DNA of 64,000 nucleotides from Penumbrarchaeum sp964445525 (GCA_964445525.1 CAYULA010000004.1:1-64000); one strand, 5' to 3'. Numbered from the stretch's first letter, positions 28,127-37,138 are shown. Notes: a model not told the origin generated them from the letters alone. A program made the numbers and translations.

Positions 28127-28231
28127 ACTCTCACCTTCATCAGAAAGGTCAGGATCCAATATGAATCAAATCCAACCTTTTCCCGTTCCTGATTGAATAA
28201 AAGGTAAAGGTGATATATTAAATGGATGAAA

Positions 28232-28259
28232 GGAAAATAAGGGCCTTCCTTGAAGGCCC
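28232..28259 (-). terminator. Terminator of the membrane pyrophosphatase gene
   Basis: Minus strand: GGGCCTTC, AAG loop, GAAGGCCC (28241-28259, a perfect 8-bp stem) followed by TTATTTTCC, 21 bases after the stop codon. Confidence 0.75.
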
Positions 28260-28280
28260 TCTATCGATACTTCCTGATAT

Positions 28281-30899
28281 TCAACCGAGTATTCCGCCTA
28301 GCCAGCCGTTGACGACCAGAAACAGCGGAACGAATACCAGAGATACGATGGACATCAGCTTGATAAGGATGTTCAAAGACGGTCCCGAGGTGTCCTTGAA
28401 GGGATCCCCTACGGTATCGCCGACTACGGCAGCCTTGTGAGCATCCGAACCCTTTCCACCGAAATTACCCGACTCGATGAATTTCTTTGCATTGTCCCAT
28501 GCTCCTCCTGCGTTTGCCATCATCACCGCAAGAACGAAACCCGTTACTATGGAACCTGCCAGAAGTCCTCCCAGAGCCTCCATGGATATCGATCCTATTA
28601 CTATTGGCACGATGACTGCCAGAAGCGAGGGCACAACCATCTTCTTGAGAGCTCCCTTGGTTGATATTGCCACGCATCTCTCGTAATCGGGGGTGGCCTT
28701 CCCTTCCATGATGCCCTTGATGGATTTGAACTGTCTTCTTACCTCCTCTACCATGTCCTGGGCGGCATCTCCCACCGCTTGCATTGTGAGGGCAGAGAAG
28801 ACAAACGGAAGGAGTCCTCCTATGAACAGACCGGACACGATCCAGGGATTGACAAGGGTGAATTGTGAGAGATCGAGGTTCGCGGCCTGTGTGAAAGCCG
28901 AAAACAGCGCAAGGGCGGTAAGACCAGCCGAACCTATTGCGAATCCCTTGCCGATTGCGGCGGTGGTATTTCCAACCGCGTCGAGTTCCTCGGCGGTCTC
29001 CCTGACCTTCTTGCCCATGCCCGCCATCTCCGCCAGTCCGGCGGCGTTGTCAGCAACCGGACCGTAGGTATCGGTTGCAAGGGTAATGCCGAGGGTTGAG
29101 AGCATTCCGACCGCCGCCAGGGCGATCCCGTATAGTCCGGCCAGTGTGAATGCTATGATTATTGTCACCACAACGGCTATTACGGGAACGGCAGTGGATA
29201 TCATTCCCAGACCAAGGCCTGCAATGATATTGGGTCCTGCACCTGTTGTGGATGCCTGGGAAACTTTCTGTGTCGGTTTTGCCTGATCCGAGGTATAGTA
29301 TTCGGTTACCTTTCCGATAATGATACCGGCTCCGAGTCCCACCAGAACCGAGAAAATGAGGGCTGCCTGAAGCTCGAATCCCTCGAACAGGAGCACCACA
29401 AGAATGATCGTCGCCAGGGTCATGAGGCCTGCGGCAACCCAGATCCCCTTGTTGAGTTGCGAGTGTGCATGACCTTTTCCTCCTCCAACGAAGAGGGTTC
29501 CGATAACCGAGCAGAGGATCCCGACACCGGCAAGCAGGAGGGGCAGGAGAGTAGCCATACCTGTTATTCCTCCTCCCGTTAGATTGTTGCTGAAAGCGGA
29601 AATTCCCACTATCCCCAGTGCCATGGCGGCTATAATCGAATCCACGTAGGATTCGAAGAGATCGGCACCCATTCCGGCCACATCGCCCACGTTGTCTCCG
29701 ACATTGTCTGCGATGGTTGCGGGGTTTCTCGGATCATCCTCAGGGATGCCCGCTTCCACCTTCCCCACAAGGTCGGCGCCGACGTCGGCTGCCTTTGTGT
29801 ATATTCCTCCTCCCACCCTGGCAAAGAGGGCGATGGATGAAGCTCCGAATCCGAAACCGAATAACATATCAACATCGCCGAAGATGAAATAGAGGAATGA
29901 TACCCCGAACAGTCCCAGACCGACAACGGTCAAACCCATAACCGATCCCGAGTTGAATGCCACCCTCAGGCCCTTTTCCTTGCCTTCTTTACAGGCCCAT
30001 GCCGTTTTGGCGTTGGCCATCGTGGCAATTCTCATCCCAATATTTCCCGCTGAAGCGGAAAAAAGGGCGCCAATTAGGAAAGCCGGTATGATCTTCCAGT
30101 TGAGGCCGAGTGCGATAGATAGGATCGCAAGAAGAACAACGATTCCCACGATAAAAAATACAATAACCTTGTATTCGGAATTCAGGAATGCGTTTGCCCC
30201 ATCCCTGATATGTCCCGATAATTCCTTTAATTTCTCGTCTCCCACATCCTTCTTCCTCAGTGAATTGGCAACAAAGAAAGCAAATATTAGACCGAGAAGG
30301 GCGAATCCTCCGCCTATCAGTATTATGAAATCATAGTTCTCGGAGGTTTCGAATGTAAGCTCCTTGGTGGTGGAGAATGCTACATCTCCCGAACCTGATT
30401 TGAGGACCTGGGCCTTGAAGAAAGCATTCTTTTCCACATCATCCTCATCACCTTCGTATTCCACTTCAAGGACGACCGTTACCATGTCCCCTCCGTCCAC
30501 CTGGAGGATGTCATATTCCCTGTCATCCACGATCTGGTTTACTTCGTCCTCCTCGTCTATGATATTGTTGCCGCTGGAGTCCCGGATCTCCGTGATCTTC
30601 ATCGACCAATCCTCGTCCTCGCCCGAGGAGAGATTTACCCTGATGTCTCGTGTATTCCCGTCGGGATTGATCACATGCACGTTGATGTTGACCTTTCTGT
30701 CACCGATTTCCAGCATATCCCATACGATCAAACTGCTTTTACCGCCTTGAACGTAGAAGGTGTCCTTTCCCGATTCCGTTGTGACCATTGACCTGTCGGC
30801 TGCCTCGCCTCCGATGGCACCGTTTGCCGCTGGCATAATCAACAAAACGAGCAAGAACAGTCCGGCAAGGGGAAGCATGACCTTTGTGGATCCTTTCAT
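28281..30899 (-). CDS. hppA: Membrane-bound pyrophosphatase (ion pump, K+-dependent type) with an extra N-terminal outer domain
   Basis: 872 residues, well above the usual 670-760. The membrane core begins near residue 187 and carries the pyrophosphatase signature GGGIYTKAADVGADLVGKVE at about 358-380, then DDPRNPATIADNVGDNVGDV. It couples pyrophosphate hydrolysis to H+ or Na+ export. GNTTAAIGKGFAIGSA has Ala where K+-independent enzymes have Lys, so K+ activation is expected; which ion is pumped cannot be read. Before the core, a signal-like helix (about 8-27) precedes about 160 residues of beta-sandwich resembling NEW3 domains (INVHVINPDGNTRDIRVNLS), predicted to lie outside. The ATG at 30899 has GGAGG seven bases upstream; TTG 30905 and ATG 30902 are alternatives. 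Confidence 0.93.
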   Translation of the reverse strand: MKGSTKVMLPLAGLFLLVLLIMPAANGAIGGEAADRSMVTTESGKDTFYVQGGKSSLIVWDMLEIGDRKVNINVHVINPDGNTRDIRVNLSSGEDEDWSMKITEIRDSSGNNIIDEEDEVNQIVDDREYDILQVDGGDMVTVVLEVEYEGDEDDVEKNAFFKAQVLKSGSGDVAFSTTKELTFETSENYDFIILIGGGFALLGLIFAFFVANSLRKKDVGDEKLKELSGHIRDGANAFLNSEYKVIVFFIVGIVVLLAILSIALGLNWKIIPAFLIGALFSASAGNIGMRIATMANAKTAWACKEGKEKGLRVAFNSGSVMGLTVVGLGLFGVSFLYFIFGDVDMLFGFGFGASSIALFARVGGGIYTKAADVGADLVGKVEAGIPEDDPRNPATIADNVGDNVGDVAGMGADLFESYVDSIIAAMALGIVGISAFSNNLTGGGITGMATLLPLLLAGVGILCSVIGTLFVGGGKGHAHSQLNKGIWVAAGLMTLATIILVVLLFEGFELQAALIFSVLVGLGAGIIIGKVTEYYTSDQAKPTQKVSQASTTGAGPNIIAGLGLGMISTAVPVIAVVVTIIIAFTLAGLYGIALAAVGMLSTLGITLATDTYGPVADNAAGLAEMAGMGKKVRETAEELDAVGNTTAAIGKGFAIGSAGLTALALFSAFTQAANLDLSQFTLVNPWIVSGLFIGGLLPFVFSALTMQAVGDAAQDMVEEVRRQFKSIKGIMEGKATPDYERCVAISTKGALKKMVVPSLLAVIVPIVIGSISMEALGGLLAGSIVTGFVLAVMMANAGGAWDNAKKFIESGNFGGKGSDAHKAAVVGDTVGDPFKDTSGPSLNILIKLMSIVSLVFVPLFLVVNGWLGGILG

Positions 30900-30916
30900 C
30901 ATCAAACCTCCAGAAT

Positions 30917-30933
30917 CGGACCCGAAGGGTCCG
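30917..30933 (-). promoter_or_regulatory. Stable hairpin in the pyrophosphatase leader
   Basis: CGGACCC, a 3-base loop and GGGTCCG form a perfect 7-bp stem directly upstream of the GGAGG ribosome site (30907-30911). It could affect translation or message stability; this role is inferred. Confidence 0.4.
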
Positions 30934-31126
30934 TACCAGATTGAACCGGGTGGGAATAAGCCTTCATTATTAAAAACTATCTTTATTTCAATCCATGGGT
31001 GGTTTATTTTGAAGAAATGGATGGGTATGGGTTGGATATGTTACATTTGGTCAGCATGAAGTATTTATCAATGACGCATGCGGTATCCTTTTACAGCTGT
31101 GCCTCGTTCCGTCCCATATCCGATCA

Positions 31127-31543
31127 TCATTTGATCAACTTTTTACCCACCTTCCCCTTCCTCGGAGGATCGTCCCTGTTGGATTTTAATCTGCGTTCTT
31201 TTACCTGGGACGAGGCCTTCTTTTCAATTGCTTTCCTGACAATCAGCAATTGTGATACCAGAGACAGGATGAAGAAAAAAACAGCTGCCAGGACCAGGAT
31301 CAACGTGGGCGTGAGGCTTCCATCGCCGCCATTTTTACCGGCCGGTGCAGCAATCAGAAGGATCATTCCGATGACGAGCATTATCAGACCCACCATGTTC
31401 AATGCCCGGGGAAGGTAGACCACGGGCCCTATTTTAACCTCCATATGGTCGATGGAGCCTCCGCAATTCGGACAGTTCTCTCTCTCCCTCCAGATCTCGT
31501 GAAGGAAGGCCCCGCAACTGGTGCATCGACCGATCCTGACCAT
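31127..31543 (-). CDS. Small membrane protein with N-terminal zinc ribbon
   Basis: 138 residues. Two Cys pairs, CTSCG and CPNCGG (about residues 7-28), form a zinc ribbon. Two hydrophobic helices follow (LNMVGLIMLVIGMILLIAA and LTPTLILVLAAVFFFILSL), then a basic tail. It is the last gene of a minus-strand unit with folD, 24 bases after its stop. No family function is known to me; similar small ribbon plus two-helix proteins are common in archaea. Confidence 0.65.
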   Translation of the reverse strand: MVRIGRCTSCGAFLHEIWRERENCPNCGGSIDHMEVKIGPVVYLPRALNMVGLIMLVIGMILLIAAPAGKNGGDGSLTPTLILVLAAVFFFILSLVSQLLIVRKAIEKKASSQVKERRLKSNRDDPPRKGKVGKKLIK

Positions 31544-31567
31544 CTGATCCCCCGTACCCGATCCGAT

Positions 31568-32455
31568 TCATCGGTATATTTCGGTTATCATTGGATCTAT
31601 TCCGGAAAAAGAGCGTTTGTTATCTCTCGAGCATGAAAGCGCCATGTTCAAGAACATTGACGATACCGTGACAGGACCCGTCCCTCCCGGAGTCGGGGTG
31701 ACCCGGACCTCCCTATCCTCCAGAGATCTTATATCCGCATCACCGACAATTGAACCGTCACGCAGGGGATTGATGCCCATGTCGATAATTGTGGCACCAT
31801 CTTTCACCATTTCTCCGGTAATATATCCGGCCCTGCCAACCGCAGATACGATAATGTCCGAATCAAGTGCGATAGCCCCGAGATCCTTTGTTCTGGAATG
31901 TGCAAGGGTGACAGTCGAGTTTCCCCATGGCTTTTTTTGAGATAGTAGTACCGATACAGGCCTTCCCACATTCATGCTGCGTCCTATCACCAGGGCCTTC
32001 TTGCCTTCGGTTTCAATAGCATAATGCCTGAGGAGGAGAACTGCCCCGAGAGGTGTGGGGGGAATGAAATAGGGATTGCCACCCAGCAATCTGCCCAGGT
32101 TGAAAGGATGCAATCCTTCAACATCCTTTTCCGGAGGGATTTCCTCCATCAGTTTCTCGAGGTTCAATCCGGGAGGGACCGGTCTCTCAATCATTATTCC
32201 CCTGACCTCATCTTCGGAGGCTTCCGCAGCTATCGATTCCAGGAGTTTTTCCTCATCAACCGATTGTGGAAACTGGTTTATCCTAACCTCGATCCCCAGT
32301 TTGCGACCCTTTCTCTCCTTTGACCTGGCATACAATAACGAAGAGGGATCCGACCCGGTGAGAAAGACGGAAAGAACGACCTTCTCCTGGCAAACCATCT
32401 CTCTGACCGTATTTTCTATCATATCGGAAACCGGCTTTCCCCTGAGAAGCTCCAT
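31568..32455 (-). CDS. folD: Methylenetetrahydrofolate dehydrogenase/cyclohydrolase
   Basis: 295 residues from the ATG at 32455. Longer in-frame starts would overlap the preceding gene and add unrelated residues. The FolD landmarks are the substrate-site Tyr42 and Lys46 (LLYARSKERKGRKLGI), PPEKDVEGLHPFNLGRL, the NAD(P) site VIGRSMNVGRPVSVLL, HSRTKDL and TPTPGGTGPVT. It interconverts methylene-, methenyl- and formyl-tetrahydrofolate in the cytoplasm, so this archaeon uses tetrahydrofolate for at least some C1 transfer. PTPLG stands where many FolDs have PCTP. It is the middle gene of a three-gene run. Confidence 0.93.
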   Translation of the reverse strand: MELLRGKPVSDMIENTVREMVCQEKVVLSVFLTGSDPSSLLYARSKERKGRKLGIEVRINQFPQSVDEEKLLESIAAEASEDEVRGIMIERPVPPGLNLEKLMEEIPPEKDVEGLHPFNLGRLLGGNPYFIPPTPLGAVLLLRHYAIETEGKKALVIGRSMNVGRPVSVLLSQKKPWGNSTVTLAHSRTKDLGAIALDSDIIVSAVGRAGYITGEMVKDGATIIDMGINPLRDGSIVGDADIRSLEDREVRVTPTPGGTGPVTVSSMFLNMALSCSRDNKRSFSGIDPMITEIYR

Positions 32456-32495
32456 GAGGGGGTAAATGGACCTTGACGATAAAAGGGTTCTGAGG

Positions 32496-33452
32496 TCATT
32501 CAACGCCCACATACTGGGCCAGGAACTGATAAAAGTGGTTGATGATCTGGGTCTTCTGTTCCTCCTCCAGGGCTTTAAATTCTTCAAGAACGAGGAAGTT
32601 CACCCCTCCCAGAACCTTTATCGCAAACAGATCGTCCTTGTGAGGATTCACATTCGCCTGTGATTGGGAGTGCTGCTCCGAGCCTATTATCTTGTAATCG
32701 TGGGTGGCCTCCTGGAGCAGGATCATGTCCATCTTCCTGAAACCTATGTGTTCATAGGCCGCGGCCTTCATCCTGATGAAGGGATAGAGGAATTCTCCGG
32801 TATCCTCGAAGGGGAGTGGATTATTTTCCACCATCAGAATCTTACCCAGAACCTCGAGGCAGTCAAGGACCATCTCGTTGTGGGTGTTGTAGGAAGAGTG
32901 AAGCTTGATTTTGGAAAGCTGGCTCTGTACCTGATTCTGCTGGGTATCCCTGTCTATCTGCTGACCGGCATTTGGTGTTGGCACATCCACCTGTGATTGA
33001 CCCTTGCAGTTTGGACAGGTGATCACATTCCTGCCGGGATTCACATAGGTCGTGAAGGGCTGTTTGCAGTAAGGGCAGTTGAACTTGGCAAAGGTCTGTC
33101 CCCCCTGCTGAGGTGAGCCCCCACCGGACCTGGACGGGGGTTCTGCGGGATCGGGTGGTGGTCCGCCGCCTTGAAATTGGAACAGGTAATACTTGTAGGG
33201 ATTGAACGGATTGGCCATGGGGTTGGGATCGTTGACCTCGACCACCAGCTGGCAGCCGTTCTGGTAAGCGTAGCCCTTTGCGGACTCCCTGAGCTGTTCG
33301 TTGCTCATCCTCTGTCTGTATTCTATCGGCGTTCCAACTATCTGGTAACCCTGTCCCGAGAGGGTCTGGGCATATTGATTGATCTCATTTCTCGTGGCGG
33401 TCTTCAGCTTTACCGAAGCTGAGCCTCCCCTTTTAAAGAAAGACGGTGACAT
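32496..33452 (-). CDS. Zinc-ribbon protein of unknown function
   Basis: 318 residues, soluble. The N-terminal part (about 15-95) resembles a small alpha/beta domain (GYQIVGTPIEYRQRMSNEQL). A Pro/Gly-rich linker precedes a zinc ribbon at about 125-150 (CPYCKQPFTTY, CPNCKGQ), a Gln-rich linker and a C-terminal alpha/beta domain. No catalytic motif was recognised. It heads a unit with folD and a small ribbon membrane protein. GAGGTG precedes the start, and the leader contains a 6-bp hairpin, ATCGAC/GTCGAT (33475-33492). Confidence 0.55.
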   Translation of the reverse strand: MSPSFFKRGGSASVKLKTATRNEINQYAQTLSGQGYQIVGTPIEYRQRMSNEQLRESAKGYAYQNGCQLVVEVNDPNPMANPFNPYKYYLFQFQGGGPPPDPAEPPSRSGGGSPQQGGQTFAKFNCPYCKQPFTTYVNPGRNVITCPNCKGQSQVDVPTPNAGQQIDRDTQQNQVQSQLSKIKLHSSYNTHNEMVLDCLEVLGKILMVENNPLPFEDTGEFLYPFIRMKAAAYEHIGFRKMDMILLQEATHDYKIIGSEQHSQSQANVNPHKDDLFAIKVLGGVNFLVLEEFKALEEEQKTQIINHFYQFLAQYVGVE

Positions 33453-33547
33453 CCTTTTTCACCTCTCGAAAAGAATCGACCAAGGTGTCGATCACTCCAG
33501 AACGGGAACGATTCATAAGATATTTGAAACTTGCCTAAATCCCGATT

Positions 33548-34405
33548 TCAACTGATAATAGAATCAATTATCTTATCCCTTTTATCCAATTTCAGCAGGA
33601 TCTTCACAGCCAGGCTGTATGCCTTGAGGGGTCTCTCTCCGAATGCGTAAAGGAGAAGCTTCGATTCTCCAGGTTGGCCGATAACCTGTATCTGTACCGC
33701 CCATTTCCTGCCCTTGTCGTCGGTTGCAGCCATCTGGGTTATGCCTCTGAACATCTTCTCGTTCACGAGTTCGTTGGATTCCGAGAAACCGATGGATTCC
33801 ACCCTTTCCTTCAATAGTGAGTAGAGTTCCTTCGGATCGACCTTCATGATATCTGTTTCTGTTGACCACCTGTAAAGGTCCCCGGTCAGGAACCTGTAGG
33901 AGTCCTCGTCAAGCTTTTCGGGTTTGAATCTCGGAACAAGCACCTTGATGGGTTCGCTTTTCAAGACGATCCTCTCTTCCACCTTGTGCTGGAAATCGAA
34001 AAACACTATCTCGAATTCGAATTCGTCCTTACCTCCCTGGTATCTGGGCATGAAAGGAACCGATACATCTATCTTCTCTCCCGGATCCAGCATCTTTCCC
34101 TTTTCATCCGGTTTTCCGAACTTTCCCAATTTTGTGGAAGGAGGGAATTCCACTCTGACGTTTCCCATGGGATAATCGGTACCGTTTTCGATCTCCATCC
34201 TGTAGGTCATGGACGATAAATGCCTGTCATAGTCCTCTTCGGGAATGAAATCAAGATGATGGTCCACCAGCAGAGAGGTGGCATCGGTCTCTTCCGGACC
34301 TTCGTAGTCGTATTCTCCCTCGAATTCCCTATCCCTGTATCTTTCATGTCCCGCCCTGGCCGGGGGTCTTCTCTTTCTTCCAAACAACCTATCCAGAAAA
34401 CCCAT
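33548..34405 (-). CDS. Unknown soluble protein co-transcribed with TBP
   Basis: 285 residues from the ATG at 34405. Its GAGGAGG ribosome site overlaps the TBP stop, so a longer frame reaching into tbp is rejected. A basic, Arg-rich segment (LFGRKRRPPARAGHERYRDR) leads to a beta-sandwich at about 55-155 (YRMEIENGTDYPMGNVRVEF). A C-terminal alpha/beta domain follows (about 180-285), with ELYSLLKERVESIGFSES and KLLLYAFGERPLKAYSLAV. No known family was recognised. Direct translational coupling to TBP suggests a link to transcription or only shared expression; which one is open. Confidence 0.55.
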   Translation of the reverse strand: MGFLDRLFGRKRRPPARAGHERYRDREFEGEYDYEGPEETDATSLLVDHHLDFIPEEDYDRHLSSMTYRMEIENGTDYPMGNVRVEFPPSTKLGKFGKPDEKGKMLDPGEKIDVSVPFMPRYQGGKDEFEFEIVFFDFQHKVEERIVLKSEPIKVLVPRFKPEKLDEDSYRFLTGDLYRWSTETDIMKVDPKELYSLLKERVESIGFSESNELVNEKMFRGITQMAATDDKGRKWAVQIQVIGQPGESKLLLYAFGERPLKAYSLAVKILLKLDKRDKIIDSIIS

Positions 34406-34419
34406 ATGATCATTCCTCC

Positions 34420-34962
34420 TCAAAGCAGTCCGGCTTCCGAAAGCTCCTTGGTGATCTGGGAAAGTGCACGGTCTATATCCGGTATCTCCCTGGCTCCCGT
34501 ACATACGATCTTACCCGAACCGAACAGTAGTGCAACCACCTTGGGCTCCATAACCCTGTATACCAGACCGGGAAACTGTTCCGGTTCATATTCCACTCTC
34601 TCAAGACCCAGTGTGATGGCGATGGAGTTCAGGTTCAGCTCGGTCTTGAGATCGGTTGTGGCAACGATGTTCTGTATCTGTACGTCCGGTTTTTCCAGAA
34701 CATCGATCCCCATCTCCCTGATCTGCTTCATGACCCTTTGAACAACCTCGTTGGCCATCTGAACGCTTTTTGCCCCCGTGCAAACCAGTTTCCCTGACGA
34801 GAATAGTAGAAGGGCTGTCTTGGGATCCTTGATCCTGTAAATGAGGCCCGGAAACTTCTCGGGCACATATTCCGCATCCTCCAGTGTCATAGAGATCTTC
34901 TGCAGGTCGAGCTGGGCACCGGCCGACGCTGATGCTACTACGTTCTCCACGTTAATATCCAA
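34420..34962 (-). CDS. tbp: TATA-box-binding protein
   Basis: 180 residues in two direct repeats of about 90 (INVENVVASASAGAQLDL... and IQNIVATTDLKTELNL...). Each carries the FPGLIYR/FPGLVYR and GKLVCTGAK/GKIVCTGAR strands of the saddle-shaped TBP fold. It nucleates transcription initiation by binding TATA boxes with TFB. The start is TTG at 34962, supported by GAGGTGG just upstream and by the usual N-terminal length. Its own promoter has an excellent TATA box, so it could respond to TBP level. Confidence 0.97.
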   Translation of the reverse strand: MDINVENVVASASAGAQLDLQKISMTLEDAEYVPEKFPGLIYRIKDPKTALLLFSSGKLVCTGAKSVQMANEVVQRVMKQIREMGIDVLEKPDVQIQNIVATTDLKTELNLNSIAITLGLERVEYEPEQFPGLVYRVMEPKVVALLFGSGKIVCTGAREIPDIDRALSQITKELSEAGLL

Positions 34963-35022
34963 TGGACCACCTCATGATATCTTGTTACGGCAAGGTCAAA
35001 CAGGTAAGCTGGTACAGTTACG

Positions 35023-35038
35023 CTATATAAATACTTTC
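35023..35038 (-). promoter_or_regulatory. TATA box of the TBP gene
   Basis: The minus strand reads GAAAGTATTTATATAG, a near-ideal archaeal BRE/TATA, about 65 bases before the TTG start. The leader carries the GAGGTGG ribosome site. Confidence 0.75.
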
Positions 35039-35071
35039 TTAAAACTTTCGGTTTTACCCACATAGAGACGT

Positions 35072-35998
35072 TTATAAATGATTCGAGAGCCATTCCTTGA
35101 TCTCGCTGTTTTCCAGGGCAACTGTGGGTTGGAATATGGGTGTTTGCAGTGACTTTTCCGAGAGGTCCTCATTGTTGATCAGATCCTCCAATGTTCCCGG
35201 ATGAACCAATCCGATCGAACCGGTTTTTTCCAGAGCTTCCTTGATAGCCTCGGCAAGGTTCTTGCGACTCAATAGAAACGGGTCCTTTTCTTCCTCCCTT
35301 AACTCCCCCAAGATATCATCCCATCCTGCCATATCCTTTTCGAATAAGGCCGGAATCGCCCTGCACCCTCTCCTGATCATCATCTTTTTTGACAGCAAAG
35401 CCCTTCTGCCGGATTCGATTTTTGTACCTGATAGTGTTTTTCTTTTCGGCAGAAAGAGGAGGACCTTTCCCTGTGTGGAAGAGGGCATCCCGCCCATGCC
35501 CTTTATCCTTTCAATGAAGAGGTAGGCATGTTCCCTTCTGATCTCTATCTCGAACCAGATATCGGGATCTTTCAGGTCAACGGTTACTGATTCTTCATCG
35601 AGATGCGAACAGGCGGCCGATCCGCCCATGATGGCTATGTCGCGGGAGGAGAGCTCCATTTCAACGGATTTTTTGACCTTGATGCCGAATGTCATCCCTT
35701 CTTTCAGTCTTTTCCGGGAATATCCCGATAGAGCCTCCATCAATCCTTCAATATCGGAGGGGACCTCCTGGGCAACCGAAATGGAGTAGATGCCGGGTAT
35801 CTTCCTCAATATTTCAACCGCCCCGTCAATCTCGTCGGTTTCGAGGAATATCCTGCCTCTCTCGCTTCTCAGAATATGCTCGATTCTATCGTCTGCAAGT
35901 CTGCTACCGATATCTTCCAGGAGACGATTCAGGAATCTGGACCTCACCCTTTCGGATTTCAGGCCCAGTTCGGCGTACCTTATGAGAATGACCTTCAT
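35072..35998 (-). CDS. ThiI-like THUMP-domain protein lacking the PP-loop
   Basis: 308 residues. The N-terminal ferredoxin-like domain and THUMP domain (about 1-165) are typical of ThiI, the tRNA 4-thiouridine synthetase: MKVILIRYAELGLKSERVR and later GMTFGIKVKKS. The following domain keeps the ThiI lead-in GGMPSSTQGKVLLF and the later MMIRRGCRAIPALF. The ATP-binding PP-loop, normally SGGIDSP, is replaced by LPKRKTLSGTKIESG. Adenylation of tRNA is therefore unlikely by the standard mechanism. It may bind RNA, act with another subunit or be decaying. GGGGAGC precedes the ATG. A canonical ThiI may exist elsewhere in the genome. Confidence 0.75.
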   Translation of the reverse strand: MKVILIRYAELGLKSERVRSRFLNRLLEDIGSRLADDRIEHILRSERGRIFLETDEIDGAVEILRKIPGIYSISVAQEVPSDIEGLMEALSGYSRKRLKEGMTFGIKVKKSVEMELSSRDIAIMGGSAACSHLDEESVTVDLKDPDIWFEIEIRREHAYLFIERIKGMGGMPSSTQGKVLLFLPKRKTLSGTKIESGRRALLSKKMMIRRGCRAIPALFEKDMAGWDDILGELREEEKDPFLLSRKNLAEAIKEALEKTGSIGLVHPGTLEDLINNEDLSEKSLQTPIFQPTVALENSEIKEWLSNHL

Positions 35999-36071
35999 GG
36001 GATCGCTCCCCTGAGATAGGACCTTCTGAATTATTATTGTTCCCTGAAAATCTTAAAACGATATCAACAAC

Positions 36072-37091
36072 TCATTTTTCGGTCCAGACACCATAAACTG
36101 CTCTTCCGCATTTCGGACATTTATCGTCCTTGATGCGGACCTTCGGTGACCAGAACCCCTCTCTCGAGACGAGAATCTTCCCACAGGAAGGACAGACTGT
36201 ATCATTTGAACCGGCTCCCACGAGGTTTCCGATGAAGATGTTCACCAAACCTTTGTCCAGGGCCTGCTTCTTTATTCTGAAAAGGGTGTCGGGAGGGGTC
36301 GGTTCAACATCCTGCATTCGATGATCGGGATGGAACCTGTTGAAGTGCACGGGAACCTCGGGGGAAAGATCCGTCCTTACCCAGTCAATGAAATCCTCCA
36401 CCTGGCCATCATCATTGTGCCCCGGTATCACAAGGTAGGCGATCTCTATGTGGACTCCCATGTCGAAGGCGGATTTGAGGTTCCTCAGAACCGGCTTCAG
36501 GGAACCTCCGGTTATGCCCTTGTAGAATTCATCGGTGTAGCCCTTCACATCCACGTTTGCGGCATCGGTTACCTCCATCAGTTTGTCCCATGCTTCGCTT
36601 TCCAGGTATCCGTTGGTTACAAGGACAATCTTGGATCCCTGTTCCTTCAGCTTCTTTCCGGCATCCATGATATATTCGTAATTGATGGTTGGTTCGTTAT
36701 ATGTGAATGCAACCCCTATGGACCCTTTGCCCCTGGCCTTGGAGAGGAGGTTCTCCAAAGACAGATAGTAGCCATCCAGCCCTTCCGGGGAACCTCTCGC
36801 GAGCGACCAGTTCTGACAATGCAGGCAGGTCAGGTTGCAGCCTACGGAACCCAAGCTGAGTATATTTGATCCAGGCAGAAAATGGTTCAATGGCTTTTTT
36901 TCGATTGGATCCATATGGACCGCGGGGTATATCCCGTAACCTTCGGCCACAAGTCTTTTTCCCTCATTCGCCCTCGCCCTGCAGAGACCGCTTCCTCCCT
37001 TGGGAATCTTGCAGTGATGAGGGCAAAGTAAACACTCTATTCTGCCGTCATCGGTTGTTCTCCAGAACTCCGCTTCCCTTTTCTCCGACAT
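36072..37091 (-). CDS. amrS: AmmeMemoRadiSam-system radical SAM enzyme
   Basis: 339 residues from the ATG at 37091. A TATA-like box about 28 bases upstream argues for a leaderless start there rather than the longer frame to 37142. An N-terminal Cys cluster (CLLCPHHCKI...GLCRAR) precedes the radical SAM motif CNLTCLHCQNW, FTYNEPTINYEY and VTNGYL. A C-terminal zinc ribbon (CPSCGK, CPKCGR) follows. The family is named for its co-occurrence with AMMECR1 and MEMO genes; its substrate is not settled. Neither partner gene is in this window. Confidence 0.88.
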   Translation of the reverse strand: MSEKREAEFWRTTDDGRIECLLCPHHCKIPKGGSGLCRARANEGKRLVAEGYGIYPAVHMDPIEKKPLNHFLPGSNILSLGSVGCNLTCLHCQNWSLARGSPEGLDGYYLSLENLLSKARGKGSIGVAFTYNEPTINYEYIMDAGKKLKEQGSKIVLVTNGYLESEAWDKLMEVTDAANVDVKGYTDEFYKGITGGSLKPVLRNLKSAFDMGVHIEIAYLVIPGHNDDGQVEDFIDWVRTDLSPEVPVHFNRFHPDHRMQDVEPTPPDTLFRIKKQALDKGLVNIFIGNLVGAGSNDTVCPSCGKILVSREGFWSPKVRIKDDKCPKCGRAVYGVWTEK

Positions 37092-37113
37092 AATAATTGG
37101 ATTTGAGTTTGGA

Positions 37114-37125
37114 TCAATAAAAGTT
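37114..37125 (-). promoter_or_regulatory. TATA-like box of the radical SAM gene
   Basis: The minus strand reads AACTTTTATTGA, centred about 28 bases before the ATG at 37091. It overlaps the gap after the upstream DUF72 stop. Confidence 0.4.
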
Positions 37126-37138
37126 TTTCCCAGGCTCT

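Noticed and set aside
28222..28440. Plus-strand frame of 72 codons behind a GGTG site
   Set aside because: It runs through the pyrophosphatase terminator and antisense to its 3' end, with low-complexity sequence.
31568..32587. Longer FolD start at 32587
   Set aside because: It overlaps the preceding gene by 92 bases and adds residues unlike FolD; MELLRGKPVS at 32455 matches the family start.
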